The notes beneath the pieces are model-generated. The model made no database searches. It saw only the letters and a list, made by a program, of their open reading frames with translations, and was not told where the DNA came from. Shown here in pieces: positions 1-6,353 of a stretch of 6,427 nucleotides of DNA. The stretch comes from an uncultured Bacilli bacterium (GTDB lineage Bacteria; Bacillota_I; Bacilli_A; RF39; UBA660). Where the stretch lies: contig CALVVD010000058.1 of NCBI GenBank assembly GCA_944363745.1, positions 1-6,427 of the forward strand, in the 5' to 3' direction. Position numbers and translations under genes: made by a program. Each line of letters opens with the position of its first letter. Position 1 is the stretch's first letter.

Positions 1-52
1 ATTTTATATATAAATCTAGGGTAATTTAATTCGTCATTTTATTACATTTCCA

Positions 53-87
53 GTAGAAAGAAGTTTGTCATTCTACATTCTTTCTAC
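53..87. repeat. Inverted repeat just past the end of the operon (possible atypical terminator)
   Basis: A perfect 10-bp inverted repeat: GTAGAAAGAA at 53-62 pairs with TTCTTTCTAC at 78-87 around a 15-nt loop. It starts 3 bp beyond the stop codon of the last minus-strand gene, where a transcript end is expected. The stem is AT-rich, and on the minus strand no T-run follows it, so it is not a textbook intrinsic terminator. On the plus strand it is followed by ATTTTAAT, only slightly better. It may stabilise the 3' end of the mRNA or terminate weakly. Its arms share the GAAAGAA/TTCTTTC core with the repeat at 5945-5974. Confidence 0.4.
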
Positions 88-90
88 ATT
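71..90. repeat. Short direct repeat TTCTACATT x2
   Basis: TTCTACATT occurs at 71-79 and again at 82-90, separated by two bases. The second copy overlaps the right arm of the inverted repeat at 53-87, and the first lies partly in its loop, so the hairpin could pair in alternative registers. No function is evident; it may only reflect low sequence complexity. Confidence 0.35.
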
Positions 91-834
91 TTAATATTCA
101 TTTCTCTTACAAGTATAACCACTATTCTCTAAATCATTTTCAATAGAAGTAACACTTTCATTTAACTCATACTCTGGATAAAATCCTTCAAATTCCCCTA
201 TATTTGTAGATATAAAATCTAAATCTAATTTCTTATAATCTATTGTTTGTTCTGTCCTTTGTAACGCTGCACTTAAACTACAAGCTGCTTTCATACCTAT
301 ATCATTATCTTCTAATACAGTTTGTAAAGCTAAACAAGAATCTTGTCTTTCTGTAAGTATAGATGTATCAGTAGCTTTATCAGAAAGTCTAGCTGTAGTA
401 GTCATAGTACTTTTCTTTAATTTATTTTTTGTATAAGTAAATTCCATCTGATAACTATAATCTATATTATTAGTCTCATTACTCATAGTACAAGTCATTC
501 TACCACTCTTTAACTGATTAGCTCCTGTCTTTTCATTTTTATAATCTGTAATAAACTGTGATATTTCTGGTAAAAAGAAGACAAAAGCAAATAAGAATAA
601 TAAAAGTAAAATCAAAAACACAGGATGTCCTTTCTTCTTTTCACCAGTAGTATTCTTCTCTAAATCAACAGAAGTAGGAACTTGTCCCTCTTTATTAACA
701 TTACTATTATCAGTATTAGTATTATTCTCTACTTTAACTTCTTTTACTCCTTCATTATTATTAGGATTAACTACTTGTGGTTTATTATTATCAACTGGTG
801 TACTTTCTACATTCTTCTTATCATTATCATTCAT
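91..834 (-). CDS. Unknown single-pass membrane protein with extracellular four-cysteine domain
   Basis: I do not recognise this 247-aa protein. Residues 1-65 are low-complexity and hydrophilic, rich in Asn, Val, Lys and Thr, and probably disordered. A KKK cluster (66-68) precedes a hydrophobic segment at about 71-89, which by the positive-inside rule puts the N-terminus in the cytoplasm and residues from about 90 outside. The outer part carries all four cysteines (C115, C167, C185, C242), enough for two disulfides. Alternating polar/hydrophobic stretches (about 112-150) followed by an 'IDYKKLDLDF' segment recall small secreted beta-rich domains such as DUF1307-like lipoproteins, but this is only an impression. 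There is no lipobox or cleavable signal. The start is supported by the ribosome site AGGAGGG, 7 nt before ATG; the stop is TAA. It lies 44 nt after rpe, in the place where Bacillus subtilis has thiN, and has its own candidate promoter. It could be a partner or substrate of the PASTA kinase encoded upstream; that is inference. Confidence 0.85.
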   Translation of the reverse strand: MNDNDKKNVESTPVDNNKPQVVNPNNNEGVKEVKVENNTNTDNSNVNKEGQVPTSVDLEKNTTGEKKKGHPVFLILLLLFLFAFVFFLPEISQFITDYKNEKTGANQLKSGRMTCTMSNETNNIDYSYQMEFTYTKNKLKKSTMTTTARLSDKATDTSILTERQDSCLALQTVLEDNDIGMKAACSLSAALQRTEQTIDYKKLDLDFISTNIGEFEGFYPEYELNESVTSIENDLENSGYTCKRNEY

Positions 835-859
835 AAATACACCCTCCTATTCTTCTTTA

Positions 860-888
860 ATTATAACAAAATAATTATTTATCGTAAA
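860..888 (-). promoter_or_regulatory. Candidate internal promoter (extended -10) for the membrane-protein gene
   Basis: Read on the minus strand, TGTTATAAT contains a perfect TATAAT (860-865) preceded by TGn, the extended -10 form common in Gram-positive sigma-A promoters. Seventeen bp upstream is TTTACG (883-888), a 4/6 match to TTGACA that overlaps the last codons of rpe. A start about 7 nt downstream would give a leader of some 20 nt carrying the AGGAGGG ribosome site. TATAAT arises easily by chance in such AT-rich DNA, so confidence is moderate. If real, the last gene can be expressed separately from the operon. Confidence 0.4.
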
Positions 889-1508
889 CTATTTATTTTC
901 TCCTGATAATTATCACTACTAATAACATAATTACCACTAACAACAATATCCACTAAATCTTTTACTTTCTTAACAGTTATATTATTAATACCACCATCTA
1001 TACTTATTTTAAAATTAAAATCTTTATACTCTTTCTTTAATACATTTAATTCTTTTAATTTATTAACTATTCTATTTATAAACTTTTGTCCACTTTTTCC
1101 AGGATTAACTCCCATAACAAGTATTAAATCTATATATGATAAATAAGGTATAATCATACTAACATCATCATTAGGATTTAGTACAACCCCAGCTTTAATA
1201 CCATAACTTTTAATTAATTTTAAATTACTAATTAAATCTTCTTTAGTATCTAAATGTATAGAAATATATTCTGTATTTAAACTAGCATAATCTTTAATAA
1301 AACTACTAGGAGCATCAACCATTAAATGAACATCTAATCTCTTATCAGTAAACTCATATATATGCTTCATTTCTCTAAAAGGTAATGTTTTATTACTAAC
1401 ATATTTTCCATCCATAACATCTAAATGAATAAAATCAGTATCTGTATCATTAAGTAATTTTAACGTCTTAGGAATATCTTTACAACCTAAAAATGAAACA
1501 CTAATCAT
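879..1508 (-). CDS. rpe: Ribulose-phosphate 3-epimerase (divergent)
   Basis: Interconverts D-ribulose 5-phosphate and D-xylulose 5-phosphate in the pentose phosphate pathway, in the cytoplasm. The 209-aa product keeps the TIM-barrel landmarks: HLDVMDG (H28, D30 as metal ligand and catalytic acid), DVHLMV (H61), MGVNPGKSGQKF (132-143) and ISIDGGI with D171 as second catalytic acid. The three active-site methionines seen in the family match M32, M63 and M132. S5 fits the Ser of the usual N-terminal PSILSAD motif, but the rest of that motif is lost (SVSFLGC). The NPGFGGQ phosphate loop reads NPGKSGQ, and the protein is slightly shorter than the usual 215-225 aa. Position after rsgA matches Bacillus subtilis. 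A GGAGGG ribosome site 7 nt upstream fixes the ATG, which directly abuts the rsgA stop (TAAATG). All metal and acid residues are present, so activity is likely; a related D-allulose-6-phosphate or other epimerase is the alternative. Confidence 0.9.
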   Translation of the reverse strand: MISVSFLGCKDIPKTLKLLNDTDTDFIHLDVMDGKYVSNKTLPFREMKHIYEFTDKRLDVHLMVDAPSSFIKDYASLNTEYISIHLDTKEDLISNLKLIKSYGIKAGVVLNPNDDVSMIIPYLSYIDLILVMGVNPGKSGQKFINRIVNKLKELNVLKKEYKDFNFKISIDGGINNITVKKVKDLVDIVVSGNYVISSDNYQEKINSLR

Positions 1509-2339
1509 TTACTTTCCCTCCTCATAGAATTTTAAATAACTGTTATATCTAGACACTAATATTTTTTTATCTTCAACGGCTTTTTTAACCATACATTCTT
1601 TCTCTTTAGTATGAGAACAATCTTTAAAAGGACAATTATATAAGGAAAATTCTCTAAATGAATTCTTTATATCTTCTTTTTTATAATTAGAAAAGTCCAA
1701 AGCTGAAAATCCTGGAGTATCCATTACTTTTCCATCTAAGAAAGGATATAATGTAACATTTCTTGTTGTATGCTTACCTCTACCTAAAGCAAGAGAAACC
1801 TCTCCTGTTTCCAAATTAAACTCTGGATTTAATTTATTTAAAAGAGTACTTTTCCCTGCACCTGTCTGTCCAATAAAGACATTAGTCTTATTTTTAATTA
1901 ATGTTTTTATCTTATCTATTTCTAAATTAGTAATTACTTTATATCCTAAAGTTTCATAATATTTCATTAGTTTTTTAATACTATCATACTCTAAAGAATC
2001 TATTAAATCTGTTTTTGTAAGAGTAATAACAACGCTAACATTATGTAATTCCATTAAAGTAATAAGTCTATCTAAAAGTCCCAAAGAAAAATTAGGATTA
2101 ACAAGACTAGTAACAATAAAAGCTTGCTCTATATTACTAACCATAGGTCTATCAAAAGTATTTTTTCTTTCTAATATTTTCTCTATTACTAACTTTTTCT
2201 CATCAAATAAAACATAGTCCCCTACTTTAGGTATAAGTCTTTCTTTCCTAAATTTTCCTCTTGGAACAGTATTATATTTAATACCATTACATTCTACTAC
2301 ATGTCTATTACTACTTATTTTAACAATTTGTCCTTGCAT
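1509..2339 (-). CDS. rsgA: Ribosome small-subunit-dependent GTPase A
   Basis: A circularly permuted GTPase that binds the 30S subunit late in assembly and helps check the decoding site (YloQ/CpgA in Bacillus). The 276-aa protein shows the full architecture. An N-terminal OB-fold covers about 1-66. The GTPase motifs run in the order G4 (TKTD, 108-111), G1/P-loop GQTGAGKST (157-165), G2 GRGKHTTRN (186-194) and G3 DTPG (207-210). A C-terminal zinc knuckle has C236, C241, H243 and C249 in the Cx4CxHx5C pattern. T in place of N in the G4 motif is common among RsgA proteins. Length is a little under the usual 290-300 aa. The ATG follows the kinase stop by one base (TAA-T-ATG), and its GAGGAG ribosome site lies inside the end of the kinase gene, which suggests translational coupling. 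In Bacillus subtilis this GTPase is a reported substrate of the PrkC/PrpC pair, which fits its neighbours here. Confidence 0.96.
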   Translation of the reverse strand: MQGQIVKISSNRHVVECNGIKYNTVPRGKFRKERLIPKVGDYVLFDEKKLVIEKILERKNTFDRPMVSNIEQAFIVTSLVNPNFSLGLLDRLITLMELHNVSVVITLTKTDLIDSLEYDSIKKLMKYYETLGYKVITNLEIDKIKTLIKNKTNVFIGQTGAGKSTLLNKLNPEFNLETGEVSLALGRGKHTTRNVTLYPFLDGKVMDTPGFSALDFSNYKKEDIKNSFREFSLYNCPFKDCSHTKEKECMVKKAVEDKKILVSRYNSYLKFYEEGK

Positions 2340-2340
2340 A

Positions 2341-4101
2341 TTACTCCTCTAAATCACTAGATGTAGTGTTATCATTTTTAGTATTAGTATCATCTTTTGC
2401 TTGTTCAGTTGGTTCACTATTATCAACAGGTGCTACATATTTACCTATTGTAATAGTAACACTATCGTTATTTTTAACAGTAGAACCATTAGGACGTGAT
2501 TGGGTAATAACTTTACCATTCATATTTATATCTGTTACATCTTGATAATTAGTAGTAACTGATACACAAGCATTATTAGCCCAACTAGTTACAACATCTT
2601 CTGTCTTTAAATACCAATCAGGGAAAGTAATATTTTCTAAAGTAGTTAAAGTAATTTTATCTCCGCTTTCTACTTCACTACCTTCATCAAGTGATTGAGA
2701 AATAACTAAGTTTTGGCCAATTACAGAACAAGTAGTAGAATCAGGTGCAATACGTTGTACTGTAACTTCAAGACCCATATCTTCTAAAAGTGAAGTTGCT
2801 TCATCAACATCCATATTTACATAATTTTCAAGAGTATATTTCTTTGATCCTGTCGATTTATATAAAGTTATACTAGTACCCTCTTTTACTGTACTACCAC
2901 TTCTAGGATCAGTCCTTACAATTCTATTTTCTTTTACATCATCACTACTTACTTCTTTTACTTTACTATTAACTTTAAGACCCGCATCTTCTAATTCGCT
3001 TGTCGCCTTTTTTACAGTCATACCACTAACATCAGGCACTTCAACATCAGCATCACGAGTTAATGCTGGAATTATAAAGAAAACAGAAATTAAAGCAAGA
3101 ACTATTACACCAGCAATTATTGATAAAGCAATTATTAATTTATTAGACTTTTTAGTTTTCTCATCAGTAATAGGTGTTGCAATACCTTCTTCATCACTAA
3201 TTGGCTCCATTATTTTAGTAGTCTCATCCACCTCATTTTCAGGATAAGGATAAACATATGGAGGTTCATTTATTCTATCATCATTTAAAGCTGTTAATAA
3301 ATCATTATGCATACTCTTAGCATCATCATATCTATTTTTAGGATTTTTAGCAGTTGCTTTCAAAATAATGTTTTCAATACTCTGAGGTATATCATTATTT
3401 AATTTATGAACATCAGGTAGTGGTTCTTTCATCTGTTTTAGGGCAATTTCAACTGCACTATCTCCTTTGAAAGGAAGTTCTCCTGTTAATAATTCATAGA
3501 AAATAATACCCATTGAATAAATATCACTTTTAATAGTAGCACCTTTCCCAGCTGCTTGTTCAGGTGGAAGATAATGAACAGAACCCATAACTGAATTAGT
3601 TTGAGTTAATTGAGTTGAATTTAAGGCCATTGCAATACCAAAGTCTGTTATTTTAATTTGTCCATCATCTTGAATCATAATATTCTGTGGTTTTAAATCA
3701 CGATGAACAATATATGAATCATGAGCATGAGCCATACCATCTGTAAGTTGTAACATAATATCTATCGCTTCTGATAATGTTAAACTACCACGTTTTTTAA
3801 GTAATTGTTTTAAAGTCTTACCTTCAACATATTCCATTACGATATAATATAGCCCATCATCTTCTCCAACATCATACATAGCGACTATATTAGGATGAGA
3901 AAGACTTGAAGCTGATAAGGCTTCACGTTGAAAACGCCTAACAAACTTCTCATCATTTGCTAAATCTCCTCTTAACACTTTAATAGCTACATTTCTATCA
4001 AGAATAGTATCATAAGCAAGATAAACATTAGCCATACCACCTTCGCCAATTGATTTAATTATTTCATAACGATCATTAATTTTTTGCCCCTTTGTAACCA
4101 T
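2341..4101 (-). CDS. prkC: PASTA-domain Ser/Thr protein kinase (PrkC/StkP/PknB family)
   Basis: Transmembrane receptor kinase that binds muropeptides or lipid II outside and phosphorylates cell-wall, division and translation proteins inside. The 586-aa protein has an N-terminal Hanks kinase domain (about 11-270): glycine loop GEGGMANVY (19-27), K41, helix-C E60, HRDLKPQN (133-140, catalytic D135), DFG (153-155) and GSVHYLPPEQ (173-182). The activation loop carries T163, T166, T168 and S170 in the PrkC-like context TQLTQTNSV. An acidic, Thr/Pro-rich juxtamembrane region (271-316) is followed by a TM helix (about 321-345) and three extracellular PASTA repeats (about 354-414, 421-487 and a divergent 491-553). 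An acidic Thr/Asn/Asp-rich tail (556-586) ends it. The only two cysteines, C458 and C512, are extracellular. The ATG overlaps the phosphatase stop by one base (TAATG), with AAGGTGA 6 nt upstream as ribosome site. All catalytic residues are intact. Confidence 0.97.
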   Translation of the reverse strand: MVTKGQKINDRYEIIKSIGEGGMANVYLAYDTILDRNVAIKVLRGDLANDEKFVRRFQREALSASSLSHPNIVAMYDVGEDDGLYYIVMEYVEGKTLKQLLKKRGSLTLSEAIDIMLQLTDGMAHAHDSYIVHRDLKPQNIMIQDDGQIKITDFGIAMALNSTQLTQTNSVMGSVHYLPPEQAAGKGATIKSDIYSMGIIFYELLTGELPFKGDSAVEIALKQMKEPLPDVHKLNNDIPQSIENIILKATAKNPKNRYDDAKSMHNDLLTALNDDRINEPPYVYPYPENEVDETTKIMEPISDEEGIATPITDEKTKKSNKLIIALSIIAGVIVLALISVFFIIPALTRDADVEVPDVSGMTVKKATSELEDAGLKVNSKVKEVSSDDVKENRIVRTDPRSGSTVKEGTSITLYKSTGSKKYTLENYVNMDVDEATSLLEDMGLEVTVQRIAPDSTTCSVIGQNLVISQSLDEGSEVESGDKITLTTLENITFPDWYLKTEDVVTSWANNACVSVTTNYQDVTDINMNGKVITQSRPNGSTVKNNDSVTITIGKYVAPVDNSEPTEQAKDDTNTKNDNTTSSDLEE

Positions 4102-4841
4102 TATTCTTCACCTTCTCCTAAAATTAAGTATGCTACTGAAATATTATCAGTTCCACCTCTATTATTAGCTTTCCTAATTAATTTAATTACTTTATCTTCA
4201 ATATCTCCATCACTATTTAAAGTCTTCTCAATCGCTTCTTCATCAACCATATTAGTAAGACCATCACTAGATAAAAGTATTGCATCTATTTCCATATCAC
4301 AATCAAAAATATCTATATCTATAGGATCATTCGCTCCCAAAGCTTTCATTAAAACATTCTTCTTAGGATGATCTTTCGCTTCTTCCTTAGTTAATTCCCC
4401 AGCAGATACTAATAGATTAACTAATGTATGATCATATGTAACTTTATGAAGTTTTTTATCTTTCATCACAAATCCTGAAGAATCTCCAATATTACCAAAT
4501 AAAATATAATCTTTAGTAACTATTGCCGTAACAAGTGTAGTTCCCATTCCTTTACTTTCAGGATGAGTTTTCTCATGTCTAAATATACTATCATTTATCT
4601 CATTAACACTATCTCTTAAAAAATTAACAGCATCTAACTTACTCATATTATGAAATTTCTCATTAAATTCACGAGATAAATGCGTAATAGCGATAGATGA
4701 TGCTACTTCTCCTGCAGAATGTCCTCCCATACCATCTGCAATAGCCATCAAAACATCTCCATCACTATTATGTACTATCAATACGCTATCTTCATTATGG
4801 TCTCTAACTTTACCTGCATCTGTTAAATAAAAAGATTTCAT
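4101..4841 (-). CDS. prpC: PP2C-family (PPM) Ser/Thr phosphatase partnering the PASTA kinase
   Basis: Cytoplasmic Mn2+/Mg2+-dependent phosphatase (PrpC/Stp) that reverses phosphorylation by the kinase encoded next to it, including the kinase itself. The 246-aa product is the usual length for the bacterial family. Visible motifs are R13 with N16-E17-D18 (phosphate-binding Arg and metal Asp), ADGMGGH (35-41, metal D36), GMGTT (98-102), SSDGLT (191-196, D193) and GGTDNIS (229-235, D232). The usual GDSR reads GDSS (119-122), a small departure away from the metal core. Its ATG overlaps the rlmN stop as ATGA, and its TAA overlaps the kinase ATG, so phosphatase and kinase are probably made in a fixed ratio. 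AAGGAGG lies just upstream as a strong ribosome site. The kinase-phosphatase pairing is the standard Bacillota arrangement. Confidence 0.96.
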   Translation of the reverse strand: MKSFYLTDAGKVRDHNEDSVLIVHNSDGDVLMAIADGMGGHSAGEVASSIAITHLSREFNEKFHNMSKLDAVNFLRDSVNEINDSIFRHEKTHPESKGMGTTLVTAIVTKDYILFGNIGDSSGFVMKDKKLHKVTYDHTLVNLLVSAGELTKEEAKDHPKKNVLMKALGANDPIDIDIFDCDMEIDAILLSSDGLTNMVDEEAIEKTLNSDGDIEDKVIKLIRKANNRGGTDNISVAYLILGEGEE

Positions 4842-5857
4842 ATTTCCTCCTTCTTACTTCTAAGCTGTCCACAAGCAGCACTAATAGTACCACCAAATTC
4901 CCGCCTAATCGTAACTGTAACATTATTTTTCTTTAGTATATCATAAAACTTAGCAATTGTTAAAGGTTTACTTCGTCTATACTGTAAAGCGTCTGTTTCA
5001 TTATAAGGTATTAAATTAACATATGAGTTTATTCCTTTTAATAAATGTACTAATTCTAAAGCATTTTCTTTACTATCATTAACCCCATCTAACATAATGT
5101 ATTCAAATGTTACTCGTCTATTAGTCTTCTCTAAATATATCTTAATAGCATTTATCAAATCTTTTAAAGGATATACTTTAGCAATAGGCATAATCTCACA
5201 TCTTAATTTATCATTAGGTGCATGTAAACTAATAGCAAGATTTACTTGATAAGGGAAATTAGCAAATTCTAATATTTTAGGAACAAGTCCACAAGTAGAT
5301 ACGGTTATATGTCTTGCCCCTATATTAAGACCTTTAGGATGATTAATTATTTTTATAAAGTTACATATATTATCATAATTATCAAAAGGTTCTCCTATTC
5401 CCATAATAACAACATGACTAATTCTTAGTTTACTTTCAGCCTCTACTTGAAGTATCTGTTCCACCATTTCTCCAACTTTTAAATTTCTAACTTTCTTACG
5501 TCTACCTGATTCACAAAACTTACACCCCATATTACAACCAACTTGACTAGAAATACACAAACTATTACCATAATCATGATTCATTAAAACTGCTTCTATA
5601 TGTTCACCATCGCTAAGTTTAAATAAATACTTCCTAACATCTTTCGCTTTTTCAACTGCAACTATATCTATATTAGAAATAATAAAATCTTTTTTTAATC
5701 TTTCTCTAACTTCTTTCTTTATATTACTAGCATCATCAAAAGAAGTTATTTTTTTATTATAAAACCAAGAAAAAACTTCTGTTGCATAAAACTTTTTATC
5801 ATTATTTTGTAAAAAGTATTCACTTAACTCTTCTATTGTTAAATCATAAATACTCAT
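4838..5857 (-). CDS. rlmN: Dual-specificity 23S rRNA (A2503)/tRNA (A37) C2-methyltransferase
   Basis: Radical-SAM enzyme that methylates carbon 2 of A2503 in 23S rRNA and of A37 in some tRNAs, improving decoding accuracy. The 339-aa protein is of normal length. It has an N-terminal RNA-binding region (about 1-90), the [4Fe-4S] motif CNMGCKFC (C108, C112, C115), the SAM-binding GIGEPFDNYDN (153-163), SLHAPND (210-216) and the C-terminal AACGQL whose C329 matches the methyl-carrying cysteine of the family. E88 fits the conserved glutamate of the N-terminal part. The GEP motif and overall match are RlmN-like rather than Cfr-like, so I do not call a resistance gene. The ATG is preceded by AGAGGTGG, a good ribosome site. 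It is the first gene of the operon; its stop is TGA, overlapping the phosphatase start by 4 nt. The same order, rlmN-prpC-prkC-rsgA-rpe, occurs in Bacillus subtilis. Confidence 0.96.
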   Translation of the reverse strand: MSIYDLTIEELSEYFLQNNDKKFYATEVFSWFYNKKITSFDDASNIKKEVRERLKKDFIISNIDIVAVEKAKDVRKYLFKLSDGEHIEAVLMNHDYGNSLCISSQVGCNMGCKFCESGRRKKVRNLKVGEMVEQILQVEAESKLRISHVVIMGIGEPFDNYDNICNFIKIINHPKGLNIGARHITVSTCGLVPKILEFANFPYQVNLAISLHAPNDKLRCEIMPIAKVYPLKDLINAIKIYLEKTNRRVTFEYIMLDGVNDSKENALELVHLLKGINSYVNLIPYNETDALQYRRSKPLTIAKFYDILKKNNVTVTIRREFGGTISAACGQLRSKKEEI

Positions 5858-5875
5858 AACCCACCTCTACTAACA

Positions 5876-5907
5876 ATTGTACTATATTTTTTAAATAAAT
5901 ACATCAA
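5876..5907 (-). promoter_or_regulatory. Candidate promoter region of the rlmN operon
   Basis: The 101-bp spacer before rlmN is extremely AT-rich. On the minus strand the best -10 matches are TATAGT (5881-5886) and the overlapping-region TACAAT (5876-5881), each 5/6 to TATAAT. TTGATG (5902-5907, 4/6 to TTGACA) lies 15 bp upstream of TATAGT and 20 bp upstream of TACAAT; neither spacing is ideal. The next gene upstream is a decayed fragment, so the operon should need its own promoter somewhere in this spacer. The exact element is uncertain. Confidence 0.35.
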
Positions 5908-5944
5908 AAAAATAATAATAAAGCTATCAATTTTGTAATATTTA

Positions 5945-5974
5945 AAAGAAAGAAACAATTAAGCTTCTTTCTTT
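5945..5974. repeat. Inverted repeat at the 3' end of the Rpn-like fragment
   Basis: AAAGAAAGAA (5945-5954) pairs perfectly with TTCTTTCTTT (5965-5974) around a 10-nt loop that includes the TAA stop of the Rpn-like remnant. Read on the minus strand, the descending arm ends in TTCTTTCTTTTAAAT, a weak T-rich tail, so it may act as a poor terminator between the remnant and the rlmN promoter. The purine/pyrimidine bias of the arms also makes chance pairing possible, since the frame here encodes a Lys/Glu-rich end. Confidence 0.4.
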
Positions 5975-6351
5975 AGTTCTTCTAACTCTTCTATACTTAA
6001 TCCAGTATTTTTAGATACTACTTCTATAGGTATACCATCTTTAAGAAAATTTTTAGAAATTTCTATTTTTTCTGACTTAACACCAGCATCATAACCATCA
6101 TCATATCCATCAAGTCTTGCTGAATTTATTTCTTTTCTTCTAACTAATTCTACATTATAATCTGTTCTAAACTTATCATCTTCATTTAGTCTTTCTAGCT
6201 TATCCACAATATATAACGCCTCCTCATTACCATTTGCAATCTCTCTCATCTCTTCATATGAACTTGCTATCATCAGCGCTGCAAATGTTTCTTCTTCGTT
6301 ACTTCCATTATATCTTACATTTTTTAGACTTTCAAGATAAATGTTATGTAT
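5959..6351 (-). pseudogene. 5'-truncated PD-(D/E)XK nuclease-family transposase (Rpn-like), C-terminal remnant
   Basis: The frame ends in a normal TAA, but its similarity to the C-terminal half of Rpn/PDDEXK transposase-family proteins begins before any usable start. The first Met is at 6273 and has no ribosome site. In-frame homologous-looking residues continue upstream as IHNIYLESLKNVRYNG and EEETFAALMIASSYEEM, until a TAA at 6352-6354 with a TGA directly before it. Family features seen are the SYEEMREIANGNEEAL and LERLNEDDKF segments, the Gly-Tyr/Asp repeat DGYDDGYDAG, and a final helix pair ending SIEELEELKK. About 130 codons remain of the roughly 300 usual; the nuclease core with the D/E-x-K residues is absent. 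Full-length relatives are RecA-independent recombination-promoting nucleases or transposase-like proteins. The break coincides with the left edge of the structured block at 6354-6427, so an insertion there is the likely cause. The 104-aa frame from 6273 could in principle still be translated. Confidence 0.75.
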
Positions 6352-6353
6352 TT

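Noticed and set aside
682..906. Plus-strand open frame of 74 codons, very rich in Ile, Phe and Tyr
   Set aside because: It lies antisense to the membrane-protein and rpe genes, has no ribosome site, and its composition is what the AT-rich complementary strand gives by chance.
1509..2339. TKTD in place of NKxD in the RsgA G4 motif as a sign of altered nucleotide specificity
   Set aside because: TKxD is common in Bacillota RsgA proteins; the other GTPase and zinc motifs are intact.
4084..4371. Plus-strand open frame of 95 codons
   Set aside because: Antisense to the phosphatase gene, whose PP2C motifs are unmistakable; the low-complexity Ser/Ile-rich product is a shadow.
4478..4489. GDSS replacing GDSR in the phosphatase as evidence of an inactive enzyme
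   Set aside because: All metal-binding aspartates and the phosphate-binding Arg are present, so loss of activity is not supported.
4838..4840. TGA read as tryptophan (code 4), as in mycoplasmas
   Set aside because: TGA ends rlmN at a normal family C-terminus with an ATGA overlap, and the tryptophans I checked in rlmN and prkC use TGG.
4838..5857. Possible Cfr-type antibiotic resistance methyltransferase, prompted by the ISAACGQL ending
   Set aside because: The GIGEPFDNYDN motif, length and operon position are those of RlmN; a housekeeping role is far more likely.
5909..5920. AATAATAATA run before rlmN as a phase-variable repeat
   Set aside because: Only three or four units in extremely AT-rich DNA, not between clear promoter elements; chance is adequate.
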